Shown: positions 8,245 through 17,160 of the stretch, piece after piece | Position numbering within the stretch: position 1 is the stretch's first letter | How the letters are laid out: each line of letters begins with the position of its first letter | Source: Prevotella sp. UBA4217 | GTDB taxonomy: Bacteria > Bacteroidota > Bacteroidia > Bacteroidales > Bacteroidaceae | Direction of reading: 5' to 3' | Assembly: GCA_002379425.1 (NCBI GenBank) | Contig: DFTH01000011.1 | Coordinates: 38,884 to 102,883, forward strand | Length of the DNA: 64,000 bases | Position numbers and translations under genes: made by a program | The notes under the pieces: model-generated | Seen by the model: only the letters and a program-made list of their open reading frames with translations | Told to the model about the DNA's origin: nothing | Database searches by the model: none

Positions 8245-8805
8245 CTACACCGTCATGATCTCTTTGTTCTTGGCTGTGATCAGATCGTCGATCTTCTTGA
8301 TGTATTTGTCGTGGATCTTCTGAAGTTCCAGTTCGGCATCCTTCTCATTGTCCTCGCTGAGACCGTCCTTGATGGCTTTCTTCAGTTTGTCCTTGACATC
8401 TGCACGCACGTTGCGCACCTCCACCTTGGCCTTCTCGGCAATCTTGTTGCACTGCTTCGTCAGGTCGCGGCGACGCTCCTCGGTGGGAACGGGGATGTTC
8501 AGGCGGATCACCTCACCGTTGTTCTCAGGCGTGATGCCTACGTCGGAGTCCATGATGGCCTTCTCGATATTCTTGATCTCCTTGCGGTCCCAGGGCTTGA
8601 TGGCGATGGTGCGGGGATCGGGTACGGAAAGATTTGCCACCTGATTCAGCGGAACCTTGCTTCCGTATGAATCGACACGCACACCATCGAGGATGGCTAC
8701 ATTCGCACGACCAGCGCGGATGCGGTTGAGTTCGTCTTCCAGGAACATCGCTGCCATCTCCATGCGCTCCTCACTCTTATTCAAAGTCTCTTTTACGTCT
8801 AACAT
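8245..8805 (-). CDS. frr: ribosome recycling factor
   Basis: A 186-residue protein that splits post-termination ribosomes together with EF-G. It has the typical N-terminal MLDVKETL and the motifs [50 protein letters not shown] and the C-terminal helix ending in KEIMTV. The frame is open for 70 more codons upstream, but those are A/T-rich, unlike the family and lie across the promoter, so the start at 8805 is preferred. It is the first gene of an frr-rsgA operon. Confidence 0.96.
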   Translation of the reverse strand: MLDVKETLNKSEERMEMAAMFLEDELNRIRAGRANVAILDGVRVDSYGSKVPLNQVANLSVPDPRTIAIKPWDRKEIKNIEKAIMDSDVGITPENNGEVIRLNIPVPTEERRRDLTKQCNKIAEKAKVEVRNVRADVKDKLKKAIKDGLSEDNEKDAELELQKIHDKYIKKIDDLITAKNKEIMTV

Positions 8806-8833
8806 AATTGTATGGTTTTTAATTTTCTGTTGA

Positions 8834-8865
8834 CAAAAGTAGCGTTTTTCGATGAAACTTCCAAA
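8834..8865 (-). promoter_or_regulatory. Promoter for frr-rsgA
   Basis: Minus strand TTTG (8862-8865), a 20-bp spacer and TACTTTTG (8834-8841), 28 nt before the frr ATG. Confidence 0.65.
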
Positions 8866-8971
8866 CGTTTTGCGTTTTTTTTCTGTAATTCGTCCTAAAA
8901 TAAATAAGGTGAAATACGTGAGAAGACCGAAATACCATATTTGTGGTATGCGGAATAACCCATCTGTGCGA

Positions 8972-9002
8972 TTGGTGATGATGATTTTTCGCCGTACCTT
9001 TG
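8972..9002 (+). promoter_or_regulatory. Promoter for cysK
   Basis: TACCTTTG at 8995-9002 is a good -7 box. The best -33 candidate is TTGG (8972-8975), 19 bp upstream, which is weaker than TTTG. Confidence 0.55.
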
Positions 9003-9014
9003 CAGCAGGAAACA

Positions 9015-9049
9015 ATTAAAGATTAAACATTAAACAATAAACAATAGAG
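9015..9049. repeat. heptamer tandem array just upstream of cysK
   Basis: Five 7-bp units: ATTAAAG, ATTAAAC, ATTAAAC, AATAAAC, AATAGAG. The array fills most of the cysK leader and ends 3 nt before the start codon. The A-rich unstructured sequence may help translation, as A-rich leaders do in Bacteroidota. Confidence 0.75.
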
Positions 9050-9052
9050 ATT

Positions 9053-10000
9053 ATGGCTAAGATTGCAAAACAGTTGACCGAACTGATCGGTAACACCCCA
9101 TTGCTGGAACTCAGCAAGTATTCACAGGCAAAAGGTCTGGAAACTCCAGTGATCGCAAAAGTAGAATTCTTCAACCCTGGCGGAAGCGTGAAAGACCGTA
9201 TCGCATTGGCAATGATCGAGGATGCGGAGAAGAAAGGCCTCTTGAAGCCTGGTGCCACGATTATCGAACCTACGAGTGGTAATACTGGTGTGGGTCTCGC
9301 CCTTGTGAGTGCCGTGAAAGGCTATAAACTGATTCTGACCATGCCCGAGACGATGAGCGTGGAGCGTCGCAACCTGGTGAAAGCATACGGTGCAGAGGTG
9401 CGGCTGACCAGTGGCAAAGACGGTATGCCTGGTGCCATCAAGGCGGCTGAGCAACTGCGCGACAGCATCCCTGGCAGTGTTATCCTGCAGCAGTTCGAGA
9501 ACGCGGCCAACCCCGCCAAGCACTATGCCACGACAGGACCGGAGATATGGGCACAGACGGAGGGTAAGATAGATATCTTCGTGGCTGGCGTCGGTACGGG
9601 CGGTACGGTCTCTGGCGTTGCCAAGTACCTGAAGGAGCAGAATCCGAATGTGAAGGTCATAGCCGTGGAGCCCAAATCATCGCCTGTCCTCAATGGGGGA
9701 CAGAGCGGACCGCACAAGATTCAGGGCATCGGGGCAGGCTTCGTGCCCCAGACCTATAACGGCGCGCTCATTGATGAGGTCTATGACGTAGAGAACGACG
9801 ATGCTATCCGCGCAGGCAGGGAACTGGCAAAATACGATGGTCTGCTGGTAGGTATCTCCTCTGGTGCTGCGGCATACGCTGCCACGGAGATTGCCAAGCG
9901 CCCGGAGAACAAGGGCAAGACGATAGTCGCCTTGCTGCCCGATACGGGTGAGCGCTATCTCTCTACCGTGCTCTACGCCTTTGACGAATATCCGCTTTAA
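9053..10000 (+). CDS. cysK: cysteine synthase A (O-acetylserine sulfhydrylase)
   Basis: A 315-residue PLP enzyme that makes L-cysteine from O-acetylserine and sulfide in the cytoplasm. The PLP lysine lies in NPGGSVKDR (Lys47). The phosphate/substrate loop EPTSGNTGVGLA, the glycine-rich GVGTGGTVSG cofactor-phosphate loop and the C-terminal GISSGAA motif are all present. The length and residues fit the A-type enzyme rather than cystathionine beta-synthase. It is transcribed alone, between its own promoter and a strong intrinsic terminator. Confidence 0.96.
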   Translation: MAKIAKQLTELIGNTPLLELSKYSQAKGLETPVIAKVEFFNPGGSVKDRIALAMIEDAEKKGLLKPGATIIEPTSGNTGVGLALVSAVKGYKLILTMPETMSVERRNLVKAYGAEVRLTSGKDGMPGAIKAAEQLRDSIPGSVILQQFENAANPAKHYATTGPEIWAQTEGKIDIFVAGVGTGGTVSGVAKYLKEQNPNVKVIAVEPKSSPVLNGGQSGPHKIQGIGAGFVPQTYNGALIDEVYDVENDDAIRAGRELAKYDGLLVGISSGAAAYAATEIAKRPENKGKTIVALLPDTGERYLSTVLYAFDEYPL

Positions 10001-10026
10001 GTGGAGGATTCCTAATGGTTTTTCCT

Positions 10027-10068
10027 ACGCAAATTGCTCTGCTAATGAGTAATTTGCGTTTTTTTTGT
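10027..10068 (+). terminator. intrinsic terminator after cysK
   Basis: A 9-bp stem (ACGCAAATT 10027-10035 with AATTTGCGT 10051-10059) followed by an uninterrupted T-run. Confidence 0.85.
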
Positions 10069-10076
10069 CCAAATAT

Positions 10077-10107
10077 TTTGTAGTTTGGAGAGAATCCACT
10101 ATCTTTG
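10077..10107 (+). promoter_or_regulatory. Promoter for the four-kinase operon
   Basis: TTTG (10077-10080), a 19-bp spacer and TATCTTTG (10100-10107), 30 nt before the first ATG. Confidence 0.65.
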
Positions 10108-10137
10108 CGGTTGATTACTACATTCTAAAACTACCTT

Positions 10138-12279
10138 ATGCGATCAAACCAATATATAAAAAGGGTATTAACGCTCTGCCTCCTGCTGTCGGCGACGATG
10201 GCGGTACATGCCCAGAAGGAGAATCTGGATACGCTCTTTGACATCCATCATGTCCTGGCATATCTCGTGGCGGGTTTCCTGATCACGGTTTTTGTCATGC
10301 TCTTCTTCAACCGCCTATACTATTACAGGGAGAAAGATGCGCGAAGCCAGTCGGACAGGTTGAATGCCCAGTTGTCGATGGTCCTCGATTCCAACAAGAC
10401 CAGGACATGGACCTACGATGTGGCCCACGATCTCTTTATCCATTTGTCAGTGCAGGACATGAAGGAGACGAAATACACCTCGTTTGACTTCTCGCAGTCT
10501 TTTGATCGGGAGGATTTCAAGGGGCTGCTGAAAGCCATCAATACTGTCCAGGAAGGTGATTCGCTGTCGGCATTAGCATACGTCAAGAGTAATCAGGCGA
10601 CTGATCAGGACGTGAAGCAGCGTACATACGAGATCACGGTGTCCGTCCTTCGTCGCGACAAGAAGGGTAGCCCGTCCATACTGTTAGGCATCCAGACTGA
10701 TATTTCCGAGGAGCAGGAGAGGATAGAGAAGAACCGTCGTCTGATGCTCCGCTATCAGACGGTGTTCAACTCTTCACTCGTGGATATGATATTCTATGAC
10801 GGCAACGGTTATCTGACGGAAATCAACGATAAGGCCTGTGAAACCTTCGGGATTAGTGACCGTGAAGCATTATTAAGGCGGAAAGTGAAGATTACGGATA
10901 TTCCTGCCTATCGTCATTTGGATCTGAATGACCTGAGCAGTTTCATGGTAACCTCGGCTACGGACATCACCAAGGTGAAGCAGCGTGACGAGCGCATACC
11001 AGAGGTGACGGTCAAAGGGAAGATGTATTATGAGGCTGATGTCAGGACCATCCATGATGATCAGGGGAGACTGAGCGGTATTGTTGCTGCAGGACGTAAT
11101 ATCACGGAGATGGTACAGTCTAACCATCGTCAGCAAAAGGCTAGTCAGTTGCTCAACAAGACGACGGCTGATATCCAGGCTTATATCAATAATATCAACT
11201 ACACGTTGAAGGTCAGTGATGTACGTTTGATGAACTACTATCCGGACAGCCACGAACTGGAAATCTATAGTGATCTGAATAGTGTCCAGTATTGCCTGAC
11301 GCAGATGCGTGCTATCACCATGCTTGTCGAAAAGGAGCGCCGGAGGGCCAGAGGGTTGTTCCGCAGGATGGATAGTCGCAGGAAGCAAGTGTTCAGCAAT
11401 ACTTTCCGTACTATCTTACGGGATGCAGAGGGCAGGCATGTCTATCTGAACTTCCACGTGATGCCCATCATGGATAAGGACGGGCATGTTACCCACTATT
11501 TCGGCATGTGCCGGAACATGACGGAGATGGTCTATACGGAGCAGATGTTACAGGAAGAGACTGCCAAGGCCCAGGAGACCGAGCAACTGAAGAACTCTTT
11601 CCTGTTGAATATGAGTTACGAGTTGCGTACGCCACTGAATGCCGTCGTGGGCTTTGCCGAACTGTACAACGGCGAGCACAGTCCTGAGGATGAGCCCGTC
11701 TTTGCACAGGAGATCAAGAGCAACACCAACGTGCTGCTGGAATTGATCAATGACATCCTGTTCATTTCCCGTCTGGATGCACACATGATAGAGTTTGACA
11801 TACAGCCCTGCGATTTCGCCTCCCTGTTCGATGGCTGGTGCTATATGGGCTGGAGCACCTTGGGTAATGAAGTGAAGATCATGGTGGAGAATCCATATAG
11901 CCGCCTTGAGGTCGGCATTGACCAGCAGAATTTAGGAATGGTGCTGGAACGGCTCTGTGCTTATTCTGCATACGGGATGCAGGAGGGTGCAGTGCGTGCC
12001 AAGTATGAATATCGTCTGGGAGAATTGATGATCACTATTGAGGATACCGGGCGTGGACTCTCTGCCGAAGACCAGGCTAAGGCATTTGATCGTTTCGTAC
12101 GCAATAGCGAGGGTGAACTGCATGGCACAGGTCTCGACCTGCCCATTGTCAAGGAGTTGATTGAACAGATGGGAGGCAGCATAGAACTCCAGTCGGAAGA
12201 GGGCAAGGGCACCACCTTCTATGTGAACATCCCTTGTGAACTCATCAGTTTTGAAAGGAAGTCAGAAGTTATAGCATAA
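10138..12279 (+). CDS. PAS-containing sensor kinase homologue lacking the phospho-accepting His (Tyr494)
   Basis: 713 residues: a signal-like segment (1-26), a very short periplasmic stretch, one membrane helix (about 38-60), three PAS-like regions (about 80-195, 200-335, 350-465), a DHp region and an ATPase-like region. The H-box reads NMSYELRTPLNAVVGF, so Tyr494 replaces the histidine while the surrounding Glu-Leu-Arg-Thr-Pro is kept. The N-box is also degraded (LERLCAYSAYG where Asn is expected), although EDTGRGL and GTGLDLPIV of the ATP lid region remain. It is probably not an autokinase and may be a regulatory partner. It heads a four-gene operon and is most similar in layout to the third gene. 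A sequencing error is unlikely, since several motif positions differ together. Confidence 0.85.
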   Translation: MRSNQYIKRVLTLCLLLSATMAVHAQKENLDTLFDIHHVLAYLVAGFLITVFVMLFFNRLYYYREKDARSQSDRLNAQLSMVLDSNKTRTWTYDVAHDLFIHLSVQDMKETKYTSFDFSQSFDREDFKGLLKAINTVQEGDSLSALAYVKSNQATDQDVKQRTYEITVSVLRRDKKGSPSILLGIQTDISEEQERIEKNRRLMLRYQTVFNSSLVDMIFYDGNGYLTEINDKACETFGISDREALLRRKVKITDIPAYRHLDLNDLSSFMVTSATDITKVKQRDERIPEVTVKGKMYYEADVRTIHDDQGRLSGIVAAGRNITEMVQSNHRQQKASQLLNKTTADIQAYINNINYTLKVSDVRLMNYYPDSHELEIYSDLNSVQYCLTQMRAITMLVEKERRRARGLFRRMDSRRKQVFSNTFRTILRDAEGRHVYLNFHVMPIMDKDGHVTHYFGMCRNMTEMVYTEQMLQEETAKAQETEQLKNSFLLNMSYELRTPLNAVVGFAELYNGEHSPEDEPVFAQEIKSNTNVLLELINDILFISRLDAHMIEFDIQPCDFASLFDGWCYMGWSTLGNEVKIMVENPYSRLEVGIDQQNLGMVLERLCAYSAYGMQEGAVRAKYEYRLGELMITIEDTGRGLSAEDQAKAFDRFVRNSEGELHGTGLDLPIVKELIEQMGGSIELQSEEGKGTTFYVNIPCELISFERKSEVIA

Positions 12280-12293
12280 TCAGCCGAAGAAAG

Positions 12294-14351
12294 ATGAACA
12301 CATTTCTACAGATACTCAACAATCCATATCAGGCAGAGATTCAGGGAGTCGCCATGCTCATGGTGCTGACCGTACTTGCCATCTTTATCATCAGTTGGGC
12401 TCTGAACCGCATCAGTATCCTTCGTATCAGGAAGGATACGGCGCGTATCCAGGATCTCTCTACTGTCCTACAGCATACCCTGAATGTCAGCAGGAACTAT
12501 GTAGTTAAACTCTCTCTGCATGACCAGAAGGGGCAGAACCTGCATGGTGACTTCTTGCCTGAAGATGGCATGAGTTACATGGATAGTCTTGAATATATCC
12601 ATCCTGAGGACCGGCAGATCTATACTGACTTCCTAAAGAAACTGCTAGGAGGCGAGAGCATGGCAGAATGCACCTTCCGTTGGGACATCAGCCGCCAGAA
12701 GCATCAGGGACACTGGCGCTATATCTATGACAAGGGTATAACAGAGTTTCTGAGCGAGAGTCAGAAGATACCTGCGAATATCTATTGCACGCTGACAGAT
12801 AAGACAGAACAGATTGAGCAGGAAAAGGAAGAGGTTAGACTGACCGACAAGTATCGCATAATCTTCGAACAAGGTATTGCGGGACTGGCCTTCTATGACA
12901 AGGACGGCATGCTGATTACGGCCAATAAGAAAATGCAGGAGATCCTGAACTTCCAGTCCGAGCATGACCCGTTCTACTACGGCAACGCCATCTACGACCT
13001 GCCCACCTTCCGCGAGATCCTCAACAACCGCCATATCGAGGAACTGTTCTTCTGTACGAAGAGTGTCGTCATCGAGCGCGGCGTGAACTGTTATACGGAA
13101 ATGCGAGTACACCCGATTTTCGATGAAAAGAAAGAACTGGTCTATATCGCTTTCTCCATCCGTGACATCACTCAGGAAAGGGAGTTATACCTGAAACAGA
13201 AGGAAAATGAACAAGGCTTACTAAAGACCAATGAGGCTATCCAGCGGTATGAGACAGAATTGCAGTACTTGATGGATATGTGTGACATGCGCTTCTTCCG
13301 TACCAACTGTATCGAAAAGACCTGTACGATCTACAAGAGCATGAGTGTCGCCGAGACGACGATGAGTTTTGACGAACTGGTCCAGCACTTTGTGGATAGT
13401 CCGTTCAGGGCTGGCATCATGAACTTCGAGAACTATTTCAACGTGCCGCGTACAGACCTGACCCACATGCACCCCTTCTTCCATGAGGGTGAGGAATTCC
13501 AGTGGAACTTCATCGACAGCGTGCCGTCGTACGATGAGAAAGGCAAGTTGGTGGGCAGTTATGGCATCATCCGCAATGTCACGCCACTCATCGAGAAGCA
13601 GGAACGACTGAAGCAGGAGACGGAGCGAGCCAATGACTCTGGCAGGCGCAAGAGTGTGTTTATGGCAAATATGACTCACGAGATTCGTACACCGCTCAAT
13701 GCCATCGTAGGCTTCTCCGACGTGCTCCCCATGCTCCAGACCAAGGAGGAGAAGGCGGAAATTATCCGTGTTATCATGAATAACTGTGACATGCTGCTGC
13801 GGCTGATCAACGATATCCTTGCCGTGTCAGATCTGGAGAGTGGTGGCATCATACTGTTACCTGCGGAAACTGACTTCGCTGCCGACTTCAATGACATCTG
13901 CAAGTCTCTTGCCCAGCGCGTACAGATTCCCGGCGTAGAGTTTATAGCCGAGAATCCATATACATCCCTGAGAACCAGCATAGATAAGGATCGTATCCAG
14001 CAGGTGCTCACCAACTTTGTGACCAATGCGATTAAATATACGCAGCAAGGACATATTAAGGTGGGCTACGAATACCGTGAGGCAGACGGAGGCGGGCTCT
14101 ATCTATATTGCGAGGATACGGGCAGCGGAATTCCAAAGGCTGACCAGACAAAGATCTTCGAGCGCTTCGTCAAACTCAATGACTACGTTCAAGGTACAGG
14201 TCTTGGACTTAACATCTCCAAGGCCATTGCAGAGAAGTGCGGCGGAAAGATCGGCGTCATATCAGAAGGTGAGGGTAAGGGCTCTACCTTCTGGGTATGG
14301 ATTCCCTGCCAGAGAATAGAAACGGTTCCAGAACTTAATACTGTCGTTTAG
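12294..14351 (+). CDS. PAS-containing sensor histidine kinase (catalytically complete)
   Basis: 685 residues with one membrane helix (about 17-38), no sizeable periplasmic domain, PAS-like regions over about 55-440, then DHp and HATPase domains. The H-box is NMTHEIRTPLNAIVGF with His462. The N-box (VLTNFVTNAIKYT), D-box (CEDTGSGIP) and G2 box (GTGLGLNISKA) are all intact, so autophosphorylation is expected. No receiver or HPt domain is attached and no response regulator gene is adjacent. It lies 14 nt after the Tyr-type kinase homologue and 3 nt before the next gene, as part of one operon. Its closest relative in the window is the fourth gene. Confidence 0.88.
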   Translation: MNTFLQILNNPYQAEIQGVAMLMVLTVLAIFIISWALNRISILRIRKDTARIQDLSTVLQHTLNVSRNYVVKLSLHDQKGQNLHGDFLPEDGMSYMDSLEYIHPEDRQIYTDFLKKLLGGESMAECTFRWDISRQKHQGHWRYIYDKGITEFLSESQKIPANIYCTLTDKTEQIEQEKEEVRLTDKYRIIFEQGIAGLAFYDKDGMLITANKKMQEILNFQSEHDPFYYGNAIYDLPTFREILNNRHIEELFFCTKSVVIERGVNCYTEMRVHPIFDEKKELVYIAFSIRDITQERELYLKQKENEQGLLKTNEAIQRYETELQYLMDMCDMRFFRTNCIEKTCTIYKSMSVAETTMSFDELVQHFVDSPFRAGIMNFENYFNVPRTDLTHMHPFFHEGEEFQWNFIDSVPSYDEKGKLVGSYGIIRNVTPLIEKQERLKQETERANDSGRRKSVFMANMTHEIRTPLNAIVGFSDVLPMLQTKEEKAEIIRVIMNNCDMLLRLINDILAVSDLESGGIILLPAETDFAADFNDICKSLAQRVQIPGVEFIAENPYTSLRTSIDKDRIQQVLTNFVTNAIKYTQQGHIKVGYEYREADGGGLYLYCEDTGSGIPKADQTKIFERFVKLNDYVQGTGLGLNISKAIAEKCGGKIGVISEGEGKGSTFWVWIPCQRIETVPELNTVV

Positions 14352-14354
14352 GTT

Positions 14355-17141
14355 ATGAAGAAAATGACACTCCTCATATTTTTGGCATTACTGCTGGCAG
14401 TGCTCCCACAGCCGGTACGGGCCCAAGGTGATACCATTGTGCACTATACGACGGAACGTCCCCTGGTCTATGAGGATGCATGGGATCTGTGGCCTTACGT
14501 CTTCTTGAACGAAAACGGCGAGCCTGACGGCTTTAACATCGATCTCCTAAAATTGATCTTCAAGAAACTGGACATCCCCTTCATCATCAAACTCATGCCG
14601 ACACTCGACGCACAGGCAGACCTGAAGAGCGGAAAGTCAGACCTGATGCTCAGGATGGATGCCGAGTACTCAAGGGGAAATTCTCTTTACGGAAAGAGCA
14701 TCGTGCAGTTGTTCACGCATAGTGTGGTGATGCCGAAAGACAAGGCTGTCAATATTGAGACAGGGAGGAATCTGTCGAACTATCCCATTATCGTCCATGA
14801 AGGCAGTTTCAGTCATTACCTGCTCAAGAATAACGGCTGGGCCAAGGAAATCAAGGCTTACGACGACATGAAAGAAGCCATACAGGCGGTAAGTTTCAAT
14901 GACGAGGGCTTTATTGTATGGAATACCATGTCGCTGAACTGGCTCATGCGGAAGTTCAAGACTGACAACCTGGTCATTCGCCCCATCGACTTGCCATACG
15001 GGGAATACAAATTCATGTCGAAGGATCATCATCTGCTGACGCAGATTGATAGTGTCTATACCATCTTGCGCGCGTCAGACCAACTGCAACCGATCCAGAA
15101 CAAATGGTTCTATCCTGACAGGAAGGAGTCAGGACTGCCCTCGTGGATTTGGAAAGTGGCATTGGTCATGATCTGTTTAGCAGCAGTCATCATGGCCTAC
15201 TATCTCATCTATCGTCAACGAGAGCGGAAGATGACAAAGACGCTGCGCAAGAGCAACGACAGGTTGTCGCTGGTGCTGAAGACCAGTCATGTGAGCCTCT
15301 GGATATATAATGTCCTGACAAGGAACTTTACGTGGATAGACGAACGCGGCAACCCTATCCGTAATATGTCTTTGGAAGAGTTCGTGTTGAGGTATCGTCC
15401 TGAAGACGTCTTAAAACTACAGCACGCCATAGATGAAATCGTCCAGCAGAAGACCAGGCATGCCAATATCAATATCAAGGTTCTCGAAAGTGATAACGGC
15501 AAGAAAGAGCATGACTACACCATATCCCTTTCTGTCTTGAGACAGGGCAAAGGTGGGAAGCCAACCATTATTCTTGGTACGAGGAGTGATATCACCAGCG
15601 AACTGCTCAGGCAGATGAAAGTCAAGGAGACGATGCTCCGCTACCAGGCAGTCTTCCAGACCGCTATGATTGACATGGTCAGTTATGATGCCAATGGTTT
15701 TATTACAGACATGAATGCCAAAGCCTATGCATCCCTTGGCATGGATGTCGAGACCATCCGGAAGATGAAAATATCCATCAAGGATGTCACGGGTATGGAC
15801 GACATCGTCAAAGGGGACTTTGACTTTATCTACATGACGCAGATATTTGGTGATAAAGACGATGACCGAACACTGAACAGAATGCTGAAGCGTGGAAGGA
15901 TGTATTACGAACTCCAGATCACAGCCATCCATGACGTCAATGGCAAACTGGCGGGATTCTTCGGTACAGGCCGTAATGTCACAGAACTGGCAGAATCCTT
16001 CAGACAGCAGAAACAGTACATACGAGAACTGCAGGCTGCCAATGATGAGATGACCGAGTATATGCGGAATATCGACTACGTACTCTCGGTCGGTGGCATC
16101 CGTCTGATAGAGTATCACCCTGATGCGCATCTGCTGATGGTGTTTAGCGAGACAAACCATGTAGGACTCACATTGACACAGACGCGTATCCTGAATCTCA
16201 TAGATGGACATTCTAAGAAAAAGGTGGAGCGTATCCTCAATAGCATGGATAACCTGACAGACGCCCCGATATTGGCCGACATCAAGACAATACTCAGAGC
16301 CAGGGGTGACCTGTCGCTCTTCCTGCAGTTCCATCTCATCCCCAACCATGATGAGCAGGGCAGGATAACCAATTACATAGGAATGTGTCGTGACATCAGT
16401 GAACTGAAGGCCGTAGAGGAAAAACTGGCAAGGGAAACGCTTCGTGCACAGGAAGTGGAGGTGGTCAAGAACGCCTTCCTGCATAATATGAGTTTTGAGA
16501 TCCGTACCCCATTGAACACCGTGGTGGGCTTTGCCGAACTGTTCCAAATGGAGCATACGTCAGAAGACGAGATTGTCTTTATCAACGAGATCAAGGAGAA
16601 TTCAGCCAAGTTGCTCAAACTCATCAATGATATTCTCTTCCTTTCCCGTCTGGATGCCGATATGATTACCATATCAAAGCGTTCTGTGGATTTTGCTACC
16701 GCCATTGTCCCTAAGTGTGAGGCCGCATGGGGTAACAATAAGCAGCCTGGCGTGGAATACATTGTAAAGAATACTTTCAGGAAACTCGTGGTGGAGATCG
16801 ATGAGTCCAACCTGGATATTATCATGGATAAGATTATCACGAATGCCGTCCAACATACTATAGAAGGTAAGGTGGTCGTACGCTATGACTATTTGGGCGA
16901 TGAACTGATCGTGGCTGTTGACGATACTGGTGAAGGTATTCCTGAGGAAGCAGTGAAGCATATCTTTGAACGCTTCGTGACGGGTGATAGCAATACCTCC
17001 AGAGCAGGACTCGGGCTCAGTATCTGTCATGATCTCATTCAGCATTTAGGAGGTACGATTAATATTAAGTCTTCATTGGGGAAAGGCACCAGCGTATGGT
17101 TTGCCATTCCTTGTAAGGCATTGGAGATAGACAGACTGTAA
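14355..17141 (+). CDS. sensor kinase homologue with periplasmic SBP_bac_3 domain, phospho-acceptor replaced by Phe714
   Basis: 928 residues: a signal peptide (1-24, ending VRAQ), a periplasmic family-3 solute-binding domain (about 25-255, with the typical WPYVFLNENGEPDGFNIDLL start), a membrane helix (about 264-283), PAS-like regions, DHp and HATPase. The layout resembles BvgS/EvgS-type sensors but has no receiver or HPt domain. The H-box reads NMSFEIRTPLNTVVGF, so Phe714 takes the histidine's place. By contrast the ATP-binding boxes look intact (ITNAVQHT, DDTGEGIP, AGLGLSICHD). It could therefore bind ATP and phosphorylate a partner, or act as a dimerisation and sensing subunit. The SBP domain suggests a small ligand such as an amino acid. 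Confidence 0.87.
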   Translation: MKKMTLLIFLALLLAVLPQPVRAQGDTIVHYTTERPLVYEDAWDLWPYVFLNENGEPDGFNIDLLKLIFKKLDIPFIIKLMPTLDAQADLKSGKSDLMLRMDAEYSRGNSLYGKSIVQLFTHSVVMPKDKAVNIETGRNLSNYPIIVHEGSFSHYLLKNNGWAKEIKAYDDMKEAIQAVSFNDEGFIVWNTMSLNWLMRKFKTDNLVIRPIDLPYGEYKFMSKDHHLLTQIDSVYTILRASDQLQPIQNKWFYPDRKESGLPSWIWKVALVMICLAAVIMAYYLIYRQRERKMTKTLRKSNDRLSLVLKTSHVSLWIYNVLTRNFTWIDERGNPIRNMSLEEFVLRYRPEDVLKLQHAIDEIVQQKTRHANINIKVLESDNGKKEHDYTISLSVLRQGKGGKPTIILGTRSDITSELLRQMKVKETMLRYQAVFQTAMIDMVSYDANGFITDMNAKAYASLGMDVETIRKMKISIKDVTGMDDIVKGDFDFIYMTQIFGDKDDDRTLNRMLKRGRMYYELQITAIHDVNGKLAGFFGTGRNVTELAESFRQQKQYIRELQAANDEMTEYMRNIDYVLSVGGIRLIEYHPDAHLLMVFSETNHVGLTLTQTRILNLIDGHSKKKVERILNSMDNLTDAPILADIKTILRARGDLSLFLQFHLIPNHDEQGRITNYIGMCRDISELKAVEEKLARETLRAQEVEVVKNAFLHNMSFEIRTPLNTVVGFAELFQMEHTSEDEIVFINEIKENSAKLLKLINDILFLSRLDADMITISKRSVDFATAIVPKCEAAWGNNKQPGVEYIVKNTFRKLVVEIDESNLDIIMDKIITNAVQHTIEGKVVVRYDYLGDELIVAVDDTGEGIPEEAVKHIFERFVTGDSNTSRAGLGLSICHDLIQHLGGTINIKSSLGKGTSVWFAIPCKALEIDRL

Positions 17142-17160
17142 ATTAAGAAAAGAAACGATT

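Noticed and set aside
8806..9015. N-terminal extension of frr to 9015
   Set aside because: It would cross a good promoter and add 70 residues unlike any ribosome recycling factor.
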